6,656 nt of DNA from Nitrososphaera sp. (GCA_025935445.1 JAICVG010000057.1:1-6656); one strand, 5' to 3'; positions 1-5,694 are shown, numbered from the stretch's first letter. Notes: generated by a model not told the origin, from the sequence alone. Made by a program: numbers and translations.

Positions 1-1107
1 GAAGCTACTTATAGCAAGATCTTGGTGCTCTGCATAGACAGGGATAACGACATTGGCTCAAAGGGCGGCATTGAGACACCAATAGTCGGCCGCGATGCAT
101 GCATCAATGCTGGCACTAGGCTTGCACTTGAGGATCCAGAGGATGCAGACTCGAATGCCATTTTTGGCGCAGTCAAAACATACGAGGAACTTGTGAGCAA
201 GGGCTACGATGCTGAGGTTGCGGTAGTGGCTGGCAAGTTCAATAGGGGCGTCGAGGCTGACGAGAAGATAAGCCTTGAAGTGAAAAGCATACTTGAGAAA
301 TATCGCGCAGACGGTGCAGTTATTGTATCTGATGGCGAGGACGACGAGACAATCCTACCTGTCATCCAATCAAGAGTACCTGTGATATCAGTGCGGCGTG
401 TAATTATCCGGCATAGTAGAAGTGTTGAGTATTCGTACGCGGTGTTGGGCCGGTATCTTAGAATGCTCGTTTATGATTCCCAGTATTCAAAGTTCTTTTT
501 AGGCGTCCCCGGCATCCTGCTAGCAGCAGGGGCACTTGCCGTCATATTCGATGCGGCAAAGTGGATAACTGCAATCGTGCTTGCAATTCTTGGTGGTGCA
601 TTCATCGTCAGGGCATTTGACATCGACAAGACATTAAGCTCATTTGGCAGGCTGACTCCAACATCGTTTATTAAGATATTCTCAATCATTGGCGGCGTGC
701 TTATCATACTTGCAGCAATTGCAAACGGCATATCCAACATACCATCCAACATACTTACTCCTGAAATGAGTGCACTTGACATCGTTTCAAATAGGACTAT
801 AGTGGGAAGATTTGCCGACAGTACGATAACTCTGCTATGGATAGGGATTGCTACAATCATTGGCGGCGTTCTGTTGAGCGATTGGTTCAAGGGAAGCAGC
901 AGGATAATGTCTGATATACTGCGCCTTACTGTGCTTGCGCTGCTCTATATCCCACTACTACAGTTTACATCCGTACTTACAGAAGGCACAAACCCATTTT
1001 CGCTCATCTCATCTCTGCTGATAGGCCTTGCAGTATCGCTTGTAGCTGCAACAGTCCTTTACTATTATTTTAGGAACAGAAAAGGCGGCGAAGTTCTGAA
1101 ACACTAA
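1..1107 (+). CDS. DUF373 family membrane protein, 5'-truncated
   Basis: The frame is open from the first base to TAA at 1105-1107, giving 368 residues in the window. The window starts a few codons inside the gene: the family's first strand (KILVLCIDRDND) begins only six residues in, and the only nearby in-frame start codon, TTG at 22, would cut into that strand, so the true start probably lies upstream. The first ~150 residues form a soluble alpha/beta domain with acidic motifs (CIDRDNDIG near residues 11-19, VSDGEDDE near 109-116). About six hydrophobic membrane segments follow, near residues 165-183, 188-205, 224-243, 276-293, 307-327 and 333-357, with a short basic tail. This architecture matches the archaeal DUF373 family of predicted membrane proteins, whose biochemical role is not established. 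The family call is from memory of its N-terminal motif and is fairly sure; no function should be inferred from it. The gene ends 29 bp before the next small ORF on the same strand. Confidence 0.85.
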   Translation, partial: EATYSKILVLCIDRDNDIGSKGGIETPIVGRDACINAGTRLALEDPEDADSNAIFGAVKTYEELVSKGYDAEVAVVAGKFNRGVEADEKISLEVKSILEKYRADGAVIVSDGEDDETILPVIQSRVPVISVRRVIIRHSRSVEYSYAVLGRYLRMLVYDSQYSKFFLGVPGILLAAGALAVIFDAAKWITAIVLAILGGAFIVRAFDIDKTLSSFGRLTPTSFIKIFSIIGGVLIILAAIANGISNIPSNILTPEMSALDIVSNRTIVGRFADSTITLLWIGIATIIGGVLLSDWFKGSSRIMSDILRLTVLALLYIPLLQFTSVLTEGTNPFSLISSLLIGLAVSLVAATVLYYYFRNRKGGEVLKH

Positions 1108-1136
1108 TGTAAAGGTGACTGCAACAAAAAATTACC

Positions 1137-1304
1137 ATGCCACCGCAGCACGGAGACTATGATCCAAAACGGCAAAAATGGTTTTGCGGCTACTGGATGT
1201 CGCAAGAAGAATGGTTAGACATACATAACTATGCAGTGCCTGCTCTTCTGCAGGACCAAGAGAAAGAGCCAGCGGCAAAAGAGAATGACTATGATGAAGA
1301 ATGA
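1137..1304 (+). CDS. Small 55-aa aromatic/acidic protein, unknown function
   Basis: ATG at 1137 opens a 55-codon frame ending in TGA at 1302-1304. I do not recognise the product. Residues 1-26 are rich in basic and aromatic residues (KRQKWFCGYWMSQEEW near 11-26, with three Trp and one Cys), and the last ~15 residues are strongly acidic and charged (EKEPAAKENDYDEE). There is no signal peptide, membrane segment or CxxC pair. Amino-acid use looks like a real small soluble protein, unlike the nonsense expected from A-rich spacer. An AGGTGA element at 1113-1118 lies 18 bp upstream, too far for a normal Shine-Dalgarno site; a weak AT-rich stretch near 1104-1113 could be a TATA box, or the gene may be read through from the DUF373 gene 29 bp upstream. 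It shares its reading frame with the Nudix gene, separated by the TGA and 42 bp. Conservation was not tested. Confidence 0.55.
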   Translation: MPPQHGDYDPKRQKWFCGYWMSQEEWLDIHNYAVPALLQDQEKEPAAKENDYDEE

Positions 1305-1315
1305 TACTGCAAAAA

Positions 1316-1324
1316 ACTTACAAA
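1316..1324 (+). promoter_or_regulatory. Weak TATA-like box for the Nudix gene
   Basis: ACTTACAAA is centred 27 bp before the TTG start at 1347, the spacing expected of an archaeal TATA box for a leaderless transcript. The match is mediocre and the call leans on position; transcription from upstream is the alternative. Confidence 0.3.
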
Positions 1325-1346
1325 CAACCAGATCAATCACAGACTA

Positions 1347-1781
1347 TTGATAGACGAGCGATCGGCCGGTGCAGTGGTATTTTATATCGAAGACAATTCC
1401 GAGCCGGAATACCTGTTATTGCATTACTCCGCCGGCCACTGGGACTTTCCAAAGGGTAACATTGAGGCTGGCGAAAACGAAAGGCAGGCCGCTACTCGTG
1501 AAATTCAGGAAGAAACCTGCATTACTGATGTTGAATTTTTAGATGACTTCCGCATGAAAATTGAATACAAATACAGACATGGCAAGAAGCTCGTGCGAAA
1601 GGAGGTTGTATTGTATCTTGCACGTGCGCGCACACGCAAAGTGATCCTTTCACATGAGCACATTGGCTTTGCATGGAGAAACTTCGATGACGCAATGCAG
1701 CAACTGACTTATCTAAACGCCAAAAACCTATTGTCAACTGCAAAAAAATATCTTCAGCAACACTCACTTGCCTATCGATAA
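1347..1781 (+). CDS. Nudix hydrolase, probable diadenosine tetraphosphate (Ap4A) hydrolase
   Basis: A 144-aa single-domain Nudix protein. The start is TTG at 1347, chosen because the product then begins (M)IDERSAGAVVF, the usual N-terminus of archaeal members; the frame upstream has no better start before the TGA at 1302. The Nudix box spans residues 37-59 and fits GX5EX7REUXEEXGU (G37, E43, R51, E52, E55, E56) except that the final glycine position is Cys58. The preceding HWDFPKGNIEAGE segment is typical of dinucleoside-polyphosphate hydrolases, which cut Ap4A with help from divalent metal bound by the REUXEE glutamates. Length is normal for the family. Substrate is inferred; other nucleoside diphosphate derivatives or mRNA-cap-like ends are possible. 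Cytoplasmic. The last 18 bp overlap the 3' end of the convergent pyrF gene. Confidence 0.88.
   Translation: MIDERSAGAVVFYIEDNSEPEYLLLHYSAGHWDFPKGNIEAGENERQAATREIQEETCITDVEFLDDFRMKIEYKYRHGKKLVRKEVVLYLARARTRKVILSHEHIGFAWRNFDDAMQQLTYLNAKNLLSTAKKYLQQHSLAYR
1742..1748 (-). terminator. Possible T-tract terminator for pyrF
   Basis: On the minus strand a run of seven T begins 15 nt after the pyrF stop codon. Archaeal terminators are often plain T-runs without a hairpin. The run is also the antisense of Lys codons near the end of the Nudix gene, so it may be only a by-product of coding. Confidence 0.35.
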
Positions 1782-2498
1782 AATTCTGTTTTGGATTTCT
1801 CCTGCGACCTTGGCAGGCTGCTTGGCCTCAACTATTGACCTGCCAATTATTAAATAATCTGCGCCGTTTCTGATTGCCTGCTCTGAATTGCCGCCCTGCG
1901 CCCCGACTCCAGGTGAATACACCGGTAGTCGCCCTGCGACCTCTTTTAAAATCTCATCTTGGTTTGCACCCACTACTATGCCGTCGACACCTGCAGTCTC
2001 CGCCCTTTCAAAAAACATTTTGTATAGCCCGCGTCCTTGTATTTTGAGCCCAAAGCCTTCCTTTGCCTCTGGGTGGCTCATGTAGACAAGCGCAATGATG
2101 CCGGCGTCTGCCTTGTGTGCCTTTTGTACTAGCGAAGCAAGCGTGTCTCTGCCAATAAAGGGATTTGCTATGGCAGCATCAAAACCCATCTTTATTAGGT
2201 GGTCGACGGCAACAGCGTTGGTGGTTTCTATGTCGTTCAGCTTGATGTCTGCTATCGATTGTAGCCCAAAAGAGTGGGCCAGTTTGTTTATGCGCAAAAT
2301 TTCAGACGCAGATAGTGGTAGGATGATATGGAAGTTCATCTTGACAGCGCAGACGTGGTGCTCTACTGCACAGATGGTCTTTGCTGCAAGTTCTGGCAGC
2401 CTTTGATTGCCTCGTGGTCTAGGATCAAGGGCAAGAACTATTGGGCTTTTTTTTTCTATAGCCGCTGCGGCGATTCTTTGGAAAAATGGCCTAGTCAT
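1764..2498 (-). CDS. pyrF: Orotidine 5'-phosphate decarboxylase
   Basis: A 244-aa enzyme that converts orotidine 5'-phosphate to UMP, the last step of de novo pyrimidine synthesis, in the cytoplasm. The sequence shows the TIM-barrel signature in order: LALDPR (residues 22-27, Asp25), the catalytic D-x-K-x-x-D motif as DIKLNDIE (Asp84, Lys86, Asp89), MSHPEA at 140-145, and the phosphate-binding SPGVGAQGG (195-203) and IIGRSI (217-222) loops near the C-terminus. All catalytic residues are present and the length is normal. ATG at 2498 overlaps the stop of the upstream 226-aa gene by 8 bp (shared bases ATGACTAG), so the two are almost certainly one transcript and probably translationally coupled. 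The 3' end overlaps the convergent Nudix gene by 18 bp. Confidence 0.95.
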   Translation of the reverse strand: MTRPFFQRIAAAAIEKKSPIVLALDPRPRGNQRLPELAAKTICAVEHHVCAVKMNFHIILPLSASEILRINKLAHSFGLQSIADIKLNDIETTNAVAVDHLIKMGFDAAIANPFIGRDTLASLVQKAHKADAGIIALVYMSHPEAKEGFGLKIQGRGLYKMFFERAETAGVDGIVVGANQDEILKEVAGRLPVYSPGVGAQGGNSEQAIRNGADYLIIGRSIVEAKQPAKVAGEIQNRILSIGK

Positions 2499-3171
2499 AG
2501 GTCTTTACCAGCGGGTGATCCTCTGCCAGTCTTATCACCTTGAGATAAACGTATCCGTGTTCATCCAGCCTTGTCAAGAATGTTGGCTGATCGGCCCTTT
2601 GACTGCTGTAGCGCAAAAATGGCTCCTTTGGCTCTTCTTCCACTGTCACGTAGTAAAAGTAGGAAATGGTCTCATTATCATTTCCACTCATTACAGTGCC
2701 TAGCACGATCTTGCCTCCGCGTTCTTTGAATAGAAAGAGCGGCAAGGGGGGCTCATCGTATATTGTCTTATAGGCTGCCACCTTGGCAAGGCTTGGTAGA
2801 TCCTTAAGCTTTATGACTGTGTAGCCTGATCCTTTGTCAATCCTTGCAGATCTTGCAAGCGAGCGTGGAAACTTTTCCACCTTGAGAATAGGCGAGTAAA
2901 CATATGTAGGATTGTCAACCGAGCTGGCAAGCAACACTTCTTCAATGCCGTTGCTTACTCTGTAGGCCAGGTACTGACCATTCTTTGAGTCTTCTTGTGT
3001 ATAATAGATCACAGGCCTTCCGTTGATGATGTCAGTCTGAACGGCAAGCACCTCGTGCTTGTTAAACTGAAGTGAAAATGCAGGCAAAGGAGTCCGCTCC
3101 AGCGCGCATACTAGCCTGCCAAAATCCCTGAGGCTTGCCAGCGCAATATAGCATGGAGCCTTAGGCTGCAA
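2491..3171 (-). CDS. Conserved-looking 226-aa protein of unknown function, upstream of pyrF
   Basis: I do not recognise this protein. It starts at TTG 3171: the frame upstream closes at a stop at 3184-3186, no in-frame ATG exists until deep inside the protein, and a TATA-like box lies about 30 bp upstream. The product appears soluble, with no signal peptide or membrane segment. It begins with a Cys-containing segment (APCYIALASLRDFGRLVC, residues 5-22), then alternates short hydrophobic strands with turns (NGRPVIYYTQED near 50-61, NPTYVYSPILKVEKFP near 87-102, ETISYFYYVTVEEEP near 167-181), suggesting a beta-rich fold, and ends in an acidic/basic tail. It is first in a two-gene unit and its stop overlaps the pyrF start by 8 bp, so it is expressed with UMP synthesis. 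That does not by itself show a role in the pathway. The reading frame is convincing; function is unknown. Confidence 0.8.
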   Translation of the reverse strand: MQPKAPCYIALASLRDFGRLVCALERTPLPAFSLQFNKHEVLAVQTDIINGRPVIYYTQEDSKNGQYLAYRVSNGIEEVLLASSVDNPTYVYSPILKVEKFPRSLARSARIDKGSGYTVIKLKDLPSLAKVAAYKTIYDEPPLPLFLFKERGGKIVLGTVMSGNDNETISYFYYVTVEEEPKEPFLRYSSQRADQPTFLTRLDEHGYVYLKVIRLAEDHPLVKTYD

Positions 3172-3183
3172 GTCGCGATATTG

Positions 3184-3204
3184 TTAATACTTACGGTATT
3201 AAAG
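3184..3204. promoter_or_regulatory. Divergent promoter with perfect 7-bp inverted repeat
   Basis: TTAATAC (3184-3190) and GTATTAA (3196-3202) form a perfect inverted repeat around a 5-nt spacer, TTACG. On the minus strand the right arm reads TTTAATA (3204-3198), centred 30 bp before the TTG start at 3171, a good archaeal TATA position for a leaderless or nearly leaderless transcript. On the plus strand the same arm, TATTAAAG, is about 33 bp before the preferred TTG start at 3235. The repeat may therefore be two TATA elements, an operator for a dimeric regulator, or both. Confidence 0.5.
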
Positions 3205-3234
3205 TCATCCGTTGGCGGTAGAGTAAAATTATCA

Positions 3235-3537
3235 TTGGAGAAGCTGGACCGGCTTGTAGAGCAGGCCAAATCAATTGTTCTTGAAAGTAGCAACCCGGAC
3301 AGGATGTCGCTATGGCGTGCCTACGTGGCTCTGGAATACGCAATATTGGATCTGAAATTACGTCATGGCCTTGAGGGGAATCCTCCGCCCAAGCCTGTCA
3401 AGTCAGCAGACCTCGCTGCTGCAAAGTCAATGATCGGTAGGCTTGATCTATCATCCGGCGATAACAAAAAACTGCTCTATGACCTGCGTTCATGCAGGAA
3501 TATCGTAAAGGCGCTGGTGGCAAGTAAGCTACGATGA
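3235..3537 (+). CDS. Small helical protein of unknown function (100 aa)
   Basis: I do not recognise this protein. The frame is open from 3181 to TGA 3535-3537. I prefer TTG at 3235, giving (M)EKLDRLVEQAKSIV, because the 18 residues encoded before it overlap the divergent promoter and look non-conserved; TTG 3181 is the alternative and would give 118 aa. The product is predicted nearly all-helical: an amphipathic helix (residues 1-17), a second rich in aromatic residues (MSLWRAYVALEYAILDLKLRHG, about 24-45), a Pro-rich loop with basic residues (NPPPKPVK, 49-56), and two more helices ending in LRSCRNIVKALVASK (84-98). This suggests a small four-helix bundle. The RN-x3-A stretch vaguely recalls HEPN proteins but lacks the catalytic His. 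The 3' end overlaps the end of convergent purA by 9 bp. Confidence 0.65.
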   Translation: MEKLDRLVEQAKSIVLESSNPDRMSLWRAYVALEYAILDLKLRHGLEGNPPPKPVKSADLAAAKSMIGRLDLSSGDNKKLLYDLRSCRNIVKALVASKLR

Positions 3538-4536
3538 CCTGCGGTCTATAACATCATAGACCTCTCTTCCCGTGCCAATTAGGGTCACCTTCAGGCCGGT
3601 CTCGCCTTCAACGTTTTCAATGAATTTTTTTGCATCCTCAGGCAACTTTGTGTATTCGCGCAAACCTGCAGACTTTGGGAAAATGACGTCGAGCTTTGTG
3701 ACTGCAACTTGCGTTGCACTATTGAGCCTGATCGCTTTCTTGGCAAGCTCCATATCAAAAGGCGCAGCCCTCCTCCGCCTGCCTGTCACGCTTCCGTGCT
3801 CGATCCAGCCGCGCTTTCTTGCCTCCTCTTCGCTCAGCTCATTCTCAAGCGGCCCGCCGCCAACACGTGTGACATATGCCTTGAAGACCACTAGTATTTC
3901 GTCGACTCTTTTTGGTCCGATGCCAATATGTGAACAGATGCCAGAAGCAGTCACGTCGCTTGATGTGACATAGGGGTAGCCACCATGAAACAGCGACAAA
4001 TAAGTGCCCTGTGTCCCTTCCACAATCACCGTCTCATTGTTGTGTAGAGCATAGTTAACTGAATTGCTGACATCTTCCATGTAAAGCGACAATTCTGGAA
4101 TGTCTCTTGCAAGCTTGAGCCTCCGGAGTGCTCTGTCAGCATTAGCCGGGCCAGTTCCAGTGCCCGTAGTGCCCACCTTGCTCTTAAGGTAGTCTTCGCC
4201 TATGTCACGCTCAATATGTATTTGCTCAATAATGCCGCACTGACTGTCCACAAATGTCCTGTCGTCTGAATGAAACTTCGCTATTTCATCTATCAAAACC
4301 TGCGGGTTGACAAGCACTCCTGCGCCGACCAAAAGCCTAGTTGTCGGGTTGAGCACGGCACTTGGTAACATGCGCACCTTGTACTCCTTGCCTTCGAAAG
4401 TAAAAGTGTGACCTGCATTTGGACCAACGCCTCCACGCACAGCGACTGCAGGGTTGTCCTTTTTCGCCAAGTAGGCTATAATCTTGCCCTTTCCTTCATC
4501 TCCATAGAATCCGCCGACTGTAACAAGGCATGGCAT
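3529..4536 (-). CDS. purA: Adenylosuccinate synthetase, short archaeal type
   Basis: A 335-aa cytoplasmic enzyme joining IMP and aspartate with GTP to make adenylosuccinate, the first committed step from IMP to AMP. Motifs run in the right order: the GTP-binding/catalytic GDEGKGK (12-18, Asp13), NAGHT (40-44, His43), the IMP-contacting GTTGTGTGPANADR (122-135), EGTQGTYL (173-180), HGGYPYVTSSDVTASG (184-199), KAYVTRVGGGPLENEL (219-234), TGRRRRAAPFD (251-261) and TKLDV (280-284). It is about 100 residues shorter than bacterial PurA, as is usual for archaea. In the first loop the common Gln-Trp before GDEGKGK is Phe-Tyr (residues 10-11). ATG 4536 is preceded at 8-nt spacing by AGGAG. A divergent promoter region separates it from the 150-aa gene; the 3' end overlaps the convergent 100-aa gene by 9 bp. 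Confidence 0.96.
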   Translation of the reverse strand: MPCLVTVGGFYGDEGKGKIIAYLAKKDNPAVAVRGGVGPNAGHTFTFEGKEYKVRMLPSAVLNPTTRLLVGAGVLVNPQVLIDEIAKFHSDDRTFVDSQCGIIEQIHIERDIGEDYLKSKVGTTGTGTGPANADRALRRLKLARDIPELSLYMEDVSNSVNYALHNNETVIVEGTQGTYLSLFHGGYPYVTSSDVTASGICSHIGIGPKRVDEILVVFKAYVTRVGGGPLENELSEEEARKRGWIEHGSVTGRRRRAAPFDMELAKKAIRLNSATQVAVTKLDVIFPKSAGLREYTKLPEDAKKFIENVEGETGLKVTLIGTGREVYDVIDRRSS

Positions 4537-4544
4537 AAGGTTCT

Positions 4545-4549
4545 CTCCT
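4545..4549 (-). promoter_or_regulatory. Shine-Dalgarno site of purA
   Basis: AGGAG on the minus strand lies 8 nt before the purA ATG, the clearest ribosome-binding site in the window and support for start 4536. If transcription started at the ATG the site would not be in the mRNA, so it argues for a leader of at least about 14 nt. Confidence 0.55.
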
Positions 4550-4560
4550 ACTAGTGTAGT

Positions 4561-4590
4561 TATTTAATTCATCCTTAAAATAAGATAAAT
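4561..4590. promoter_or_regulatory. Divergent promoter region of purA and the 150-aa gene
   Basis: This AT-rich stretch in the 76-bp gap holds candidate TATA boxes for both directions. Plus strand: AGATAAAT at 4583-4590, 23-30 bp before ATG 4613, fits leaderless transcription. Minus strand: TTAAATA at 4567-4561 is about 28 bp before ATG 4536; a second candidate, CTTATTTTAAGG at 4584-4573, would start a ~16-nt leader that includes the AGGAG site. The assignment between the two minus-strand boxes is uncertain. Confidence 0.5.
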
Positions 4591-4612
4591 CTCTCCATTA
4601 CGCAATCTGATC

Positions 4613-5065
4613 ATGAACAATGCAGCTGGCAACATCATCCATATACTTGCAGACCTGCCGGATTTTTTGCGAAAACAAATGCTGCAAAACCGTCTCAAAG
4701 AGTTCTATGAAATGAGCGATGACGAAAAGAGCGAAATGATAAACATGGCATTAGCAGCAGTGCCCACCATAGATCCAAATAAATTGTCAATCCTTTTCAA
4801 GACCTGGCTTCAATTACTATCAGAATTTGATGCGGAAAAGCGTGGAGTGATGTTCCAGACCTACTGCATGCTGATTTTGGCAAACCCTTGCTCTATTGCA
4901 AAGCTTGACTTTAAGTCGTTGACTACTGCTTTTGTGTCACTTGATCAAGTACAGCGAGAGCGCCTAACAGATTCGCTGCATGAAGTGCTCCTCAGGCTGC
5001 CAAACGGGAGCGAAATACTAAAGATGATTCCGGAGTACTCGCTAAAAACTGTCGGGCTGAAATGA
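4613..5065 (+). CDS. 150-aa helical protein with three ~37-residue repeats, unknown function
   Basis: I do not recognise the family. ATG 4613 has a TATA-like box (4583-4590) at leaderless spacing. The product lacks a signal peptide and looks soluble and almost entirely helical. By eye it contains three degenerate repeats of about 37-38 residues, each with an Asp near the start, charged residues, a Met/Leu-rich helix and a closing Pro: residues 35-55 (SDDEKSEMI...DP), 72-92 (FDAEKRGVM...NP) and 110-130 (LDQVQRERL...LP), each followed by a second amphipathic helix (for instance FKTWLQLL at 62-69 and FKSLTTAF at 100-107). This suggests a helical-repeat scaffold, perhaps for protein-protein contacts; that is inference. 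It ends at TGA 5063-5065, the base before the convergent gene's stop codon begins. Confidence 0.75.
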   Translation: MNNAAGNIIHILADLPDFLRKQMLQNRLKEFYEMSDDEKSEMINMALAAVPTIDPNKLSILFKTWLQLLSEFDAEKRGVMFQTYCMLILANPCSIAKLDFKSLTTAFVSLDQVQRERLTDSLHEVLLRLPNGSEILKMIPEYSLKTVGLK

Positions 5066-5338
5066 TTAGTGATGGTGGTCGTGTTGTGCCTCGGGGTTGT
5101 CCGGCTTTTTTTCTATTTCGCCAATGCCCTTTTCAAGCCCAAAGAACGCCCTCTCATACTTGCGGAGGGCCTTTCTGTGTTCTGGCAGTGACATATCCAG
5201 TCTCATCTCGTTCATGACCATGACAGCATAAGTGGTCCACTCCTTCCAGCATGCCGAGCATGAAGGGTACTTCTCAGCGGCTGGATCCTCGATAATCTCT
5301 TCAAAAGTCTTACCACACCTCAAGCAAGTCTTACTCAT
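5066..5338 (-). CDS. YggX/Fe(2+)-trafficking-like protein with N-terminal CxxC pairs
   Basis: A 90-aa protein. I chose ATG 5338 over the in-frame TTG at 5344 because a clear TATA box is centred exactly 27 bp upstream. Residues ~31-70 resemble the bacterial YggX (PF04362) pattern: a W-x2-W pair (31, 34), a VMNE segment followed by RLDM, then H-R-K (54-56) and FFGLEKG (65-71). YggX proteins are linked to iron handling and protection of Fe-S clusters from oxidation. Unlike bacterial YggX, the N-terminus carries two CxxC pairs (Cys5/Cys8 and Cys27/Cys30), which should bind Zn or Fe as a zinc-ribbon-like knuckle, and the tail is His-rich (HDHHH). The family call is from remembered motifs and is a remote match; a plain zinc-binding protein is the alternative. 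It abuts the convergent 150-aa gene with no gap. Confidence 0.7.
   Translation of the reverse strand: MSKTCLRCGKTFEEIIEDPAAEKYPSCSACWKEWTTYAVMVMNEMRLDMSLPEHRKALRKYERAFFGLEKGIGEIEKKPDNPEAQHDHHH
5106..5112 (+). terminator. Possible T-tract terminator for the 150-aa gene
   Basis: Seven T on the plus strand, 40 nt after the stop at 5065, a possible hairpin-free archaeal terminator. It lies within the opposing YggX-like gene, where it is antisense to two Lys codons. Confidence 0.3.
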
Positions 5339-5360
5339 CTGCAAATGGTGATGCTTTGGA

Positions 5361-5369
5361 TATTATAAG
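5361..5369 (-). promoter_or_regulatory. TATA box of the YggX-like gene
   Basis: CTTATAATA on the minus strand is centred at 5365, exactly 27 bp before ATG 5338. This is the archetypal spacing of a leaderless archaeal promoter and decides the start codon. Confidence 0.65.
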
Positions 5370-5500
5370 TTGTTAGATTGTGAAAAACTCCTAAATCCTC
5401 GCTATTCTTGCAGAATGGCGCACCATTCCTGCTAGATATAAGAAAGCGGCAAGTAGCCTGAGCTGCTTTCTGTCTTGTTATAAAAGATGATACATACCAG

Positions 5501-5520
5501 CATTGCAAGTTCATTGCAAG
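5501..5520. repeat. Tandem 9-bp direct repeat with 11-bp period
   Basis: CATTGCAAG occurs at 5501-5509 and again at 5512-5520, two bases apart, placing both copies on one helix face. It lies 16-35 bp after the TTATAAAAG box at 5477-5485, where transcription from that box would start. It looks like a paired regulator site, though with only two copies chance is possible. Confidence 0.45.
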
Positions 5521-5685
5521 CCCCTATCAAAACAAAACAAATCGATATAAAAATGCAGTCCAGCCTTAGGCTTGCATCTATTGGCAAAATCTGCTGTTCA
5601 ACATTCATCTCAGGTGCTGTCCACAGGTTACCTGACACTTGTTTTGGCTTATAATCTATTACAACTCAGACCAAAATTTGGCAAC

Positions 5686-5694
5686 ATTATTATA
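5686..5694 (+). promoter_or_regulatory. TATA box of the zinc-ribbon gene
   Basis: ATTATTATA is centred at 5690, 27 bp before ATG 5717, and supports that start over the TTG at 5639. Confidence 0.6.

Noticed and set aside
471..890. 139-codon minus-strand ORF inside the DUF373 gene
   Set aside because: Antisense shadow: it lies opposite the membrane segments and lacks any recognisable pattern, while the plus-strand frame matches a known family.
3235..3537. HEPN nuclease/toxin identity for the 100-aa helical protein
   Set aside because: The RN-x3 stretch lacks the His of the R-x4-6-H motif, and there is no partner nucleotidyltransferase next to it.
3572..3973. 133-codon plus-strand ORF antisense to purA
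   Set aside because: Shadow of purA, whose motifs are continuous on the minus strand.
5432..5638. 68-codon minus-strand ORF from GTG with a hydrophobic stretch
   Set aside because: No TATA box at the expected distance from the GTG or the internal ATG, composition looks like translated spacer, and it covers promoter-like elements on the other strand. Not excluded, but not supported.
5553..5654. 33-codon plus-strand ORF starting just after GATATAAAA
   Set aside because: Too short, no ribosome-binding site, and the TATA box is far too close to the ATG to drive it.
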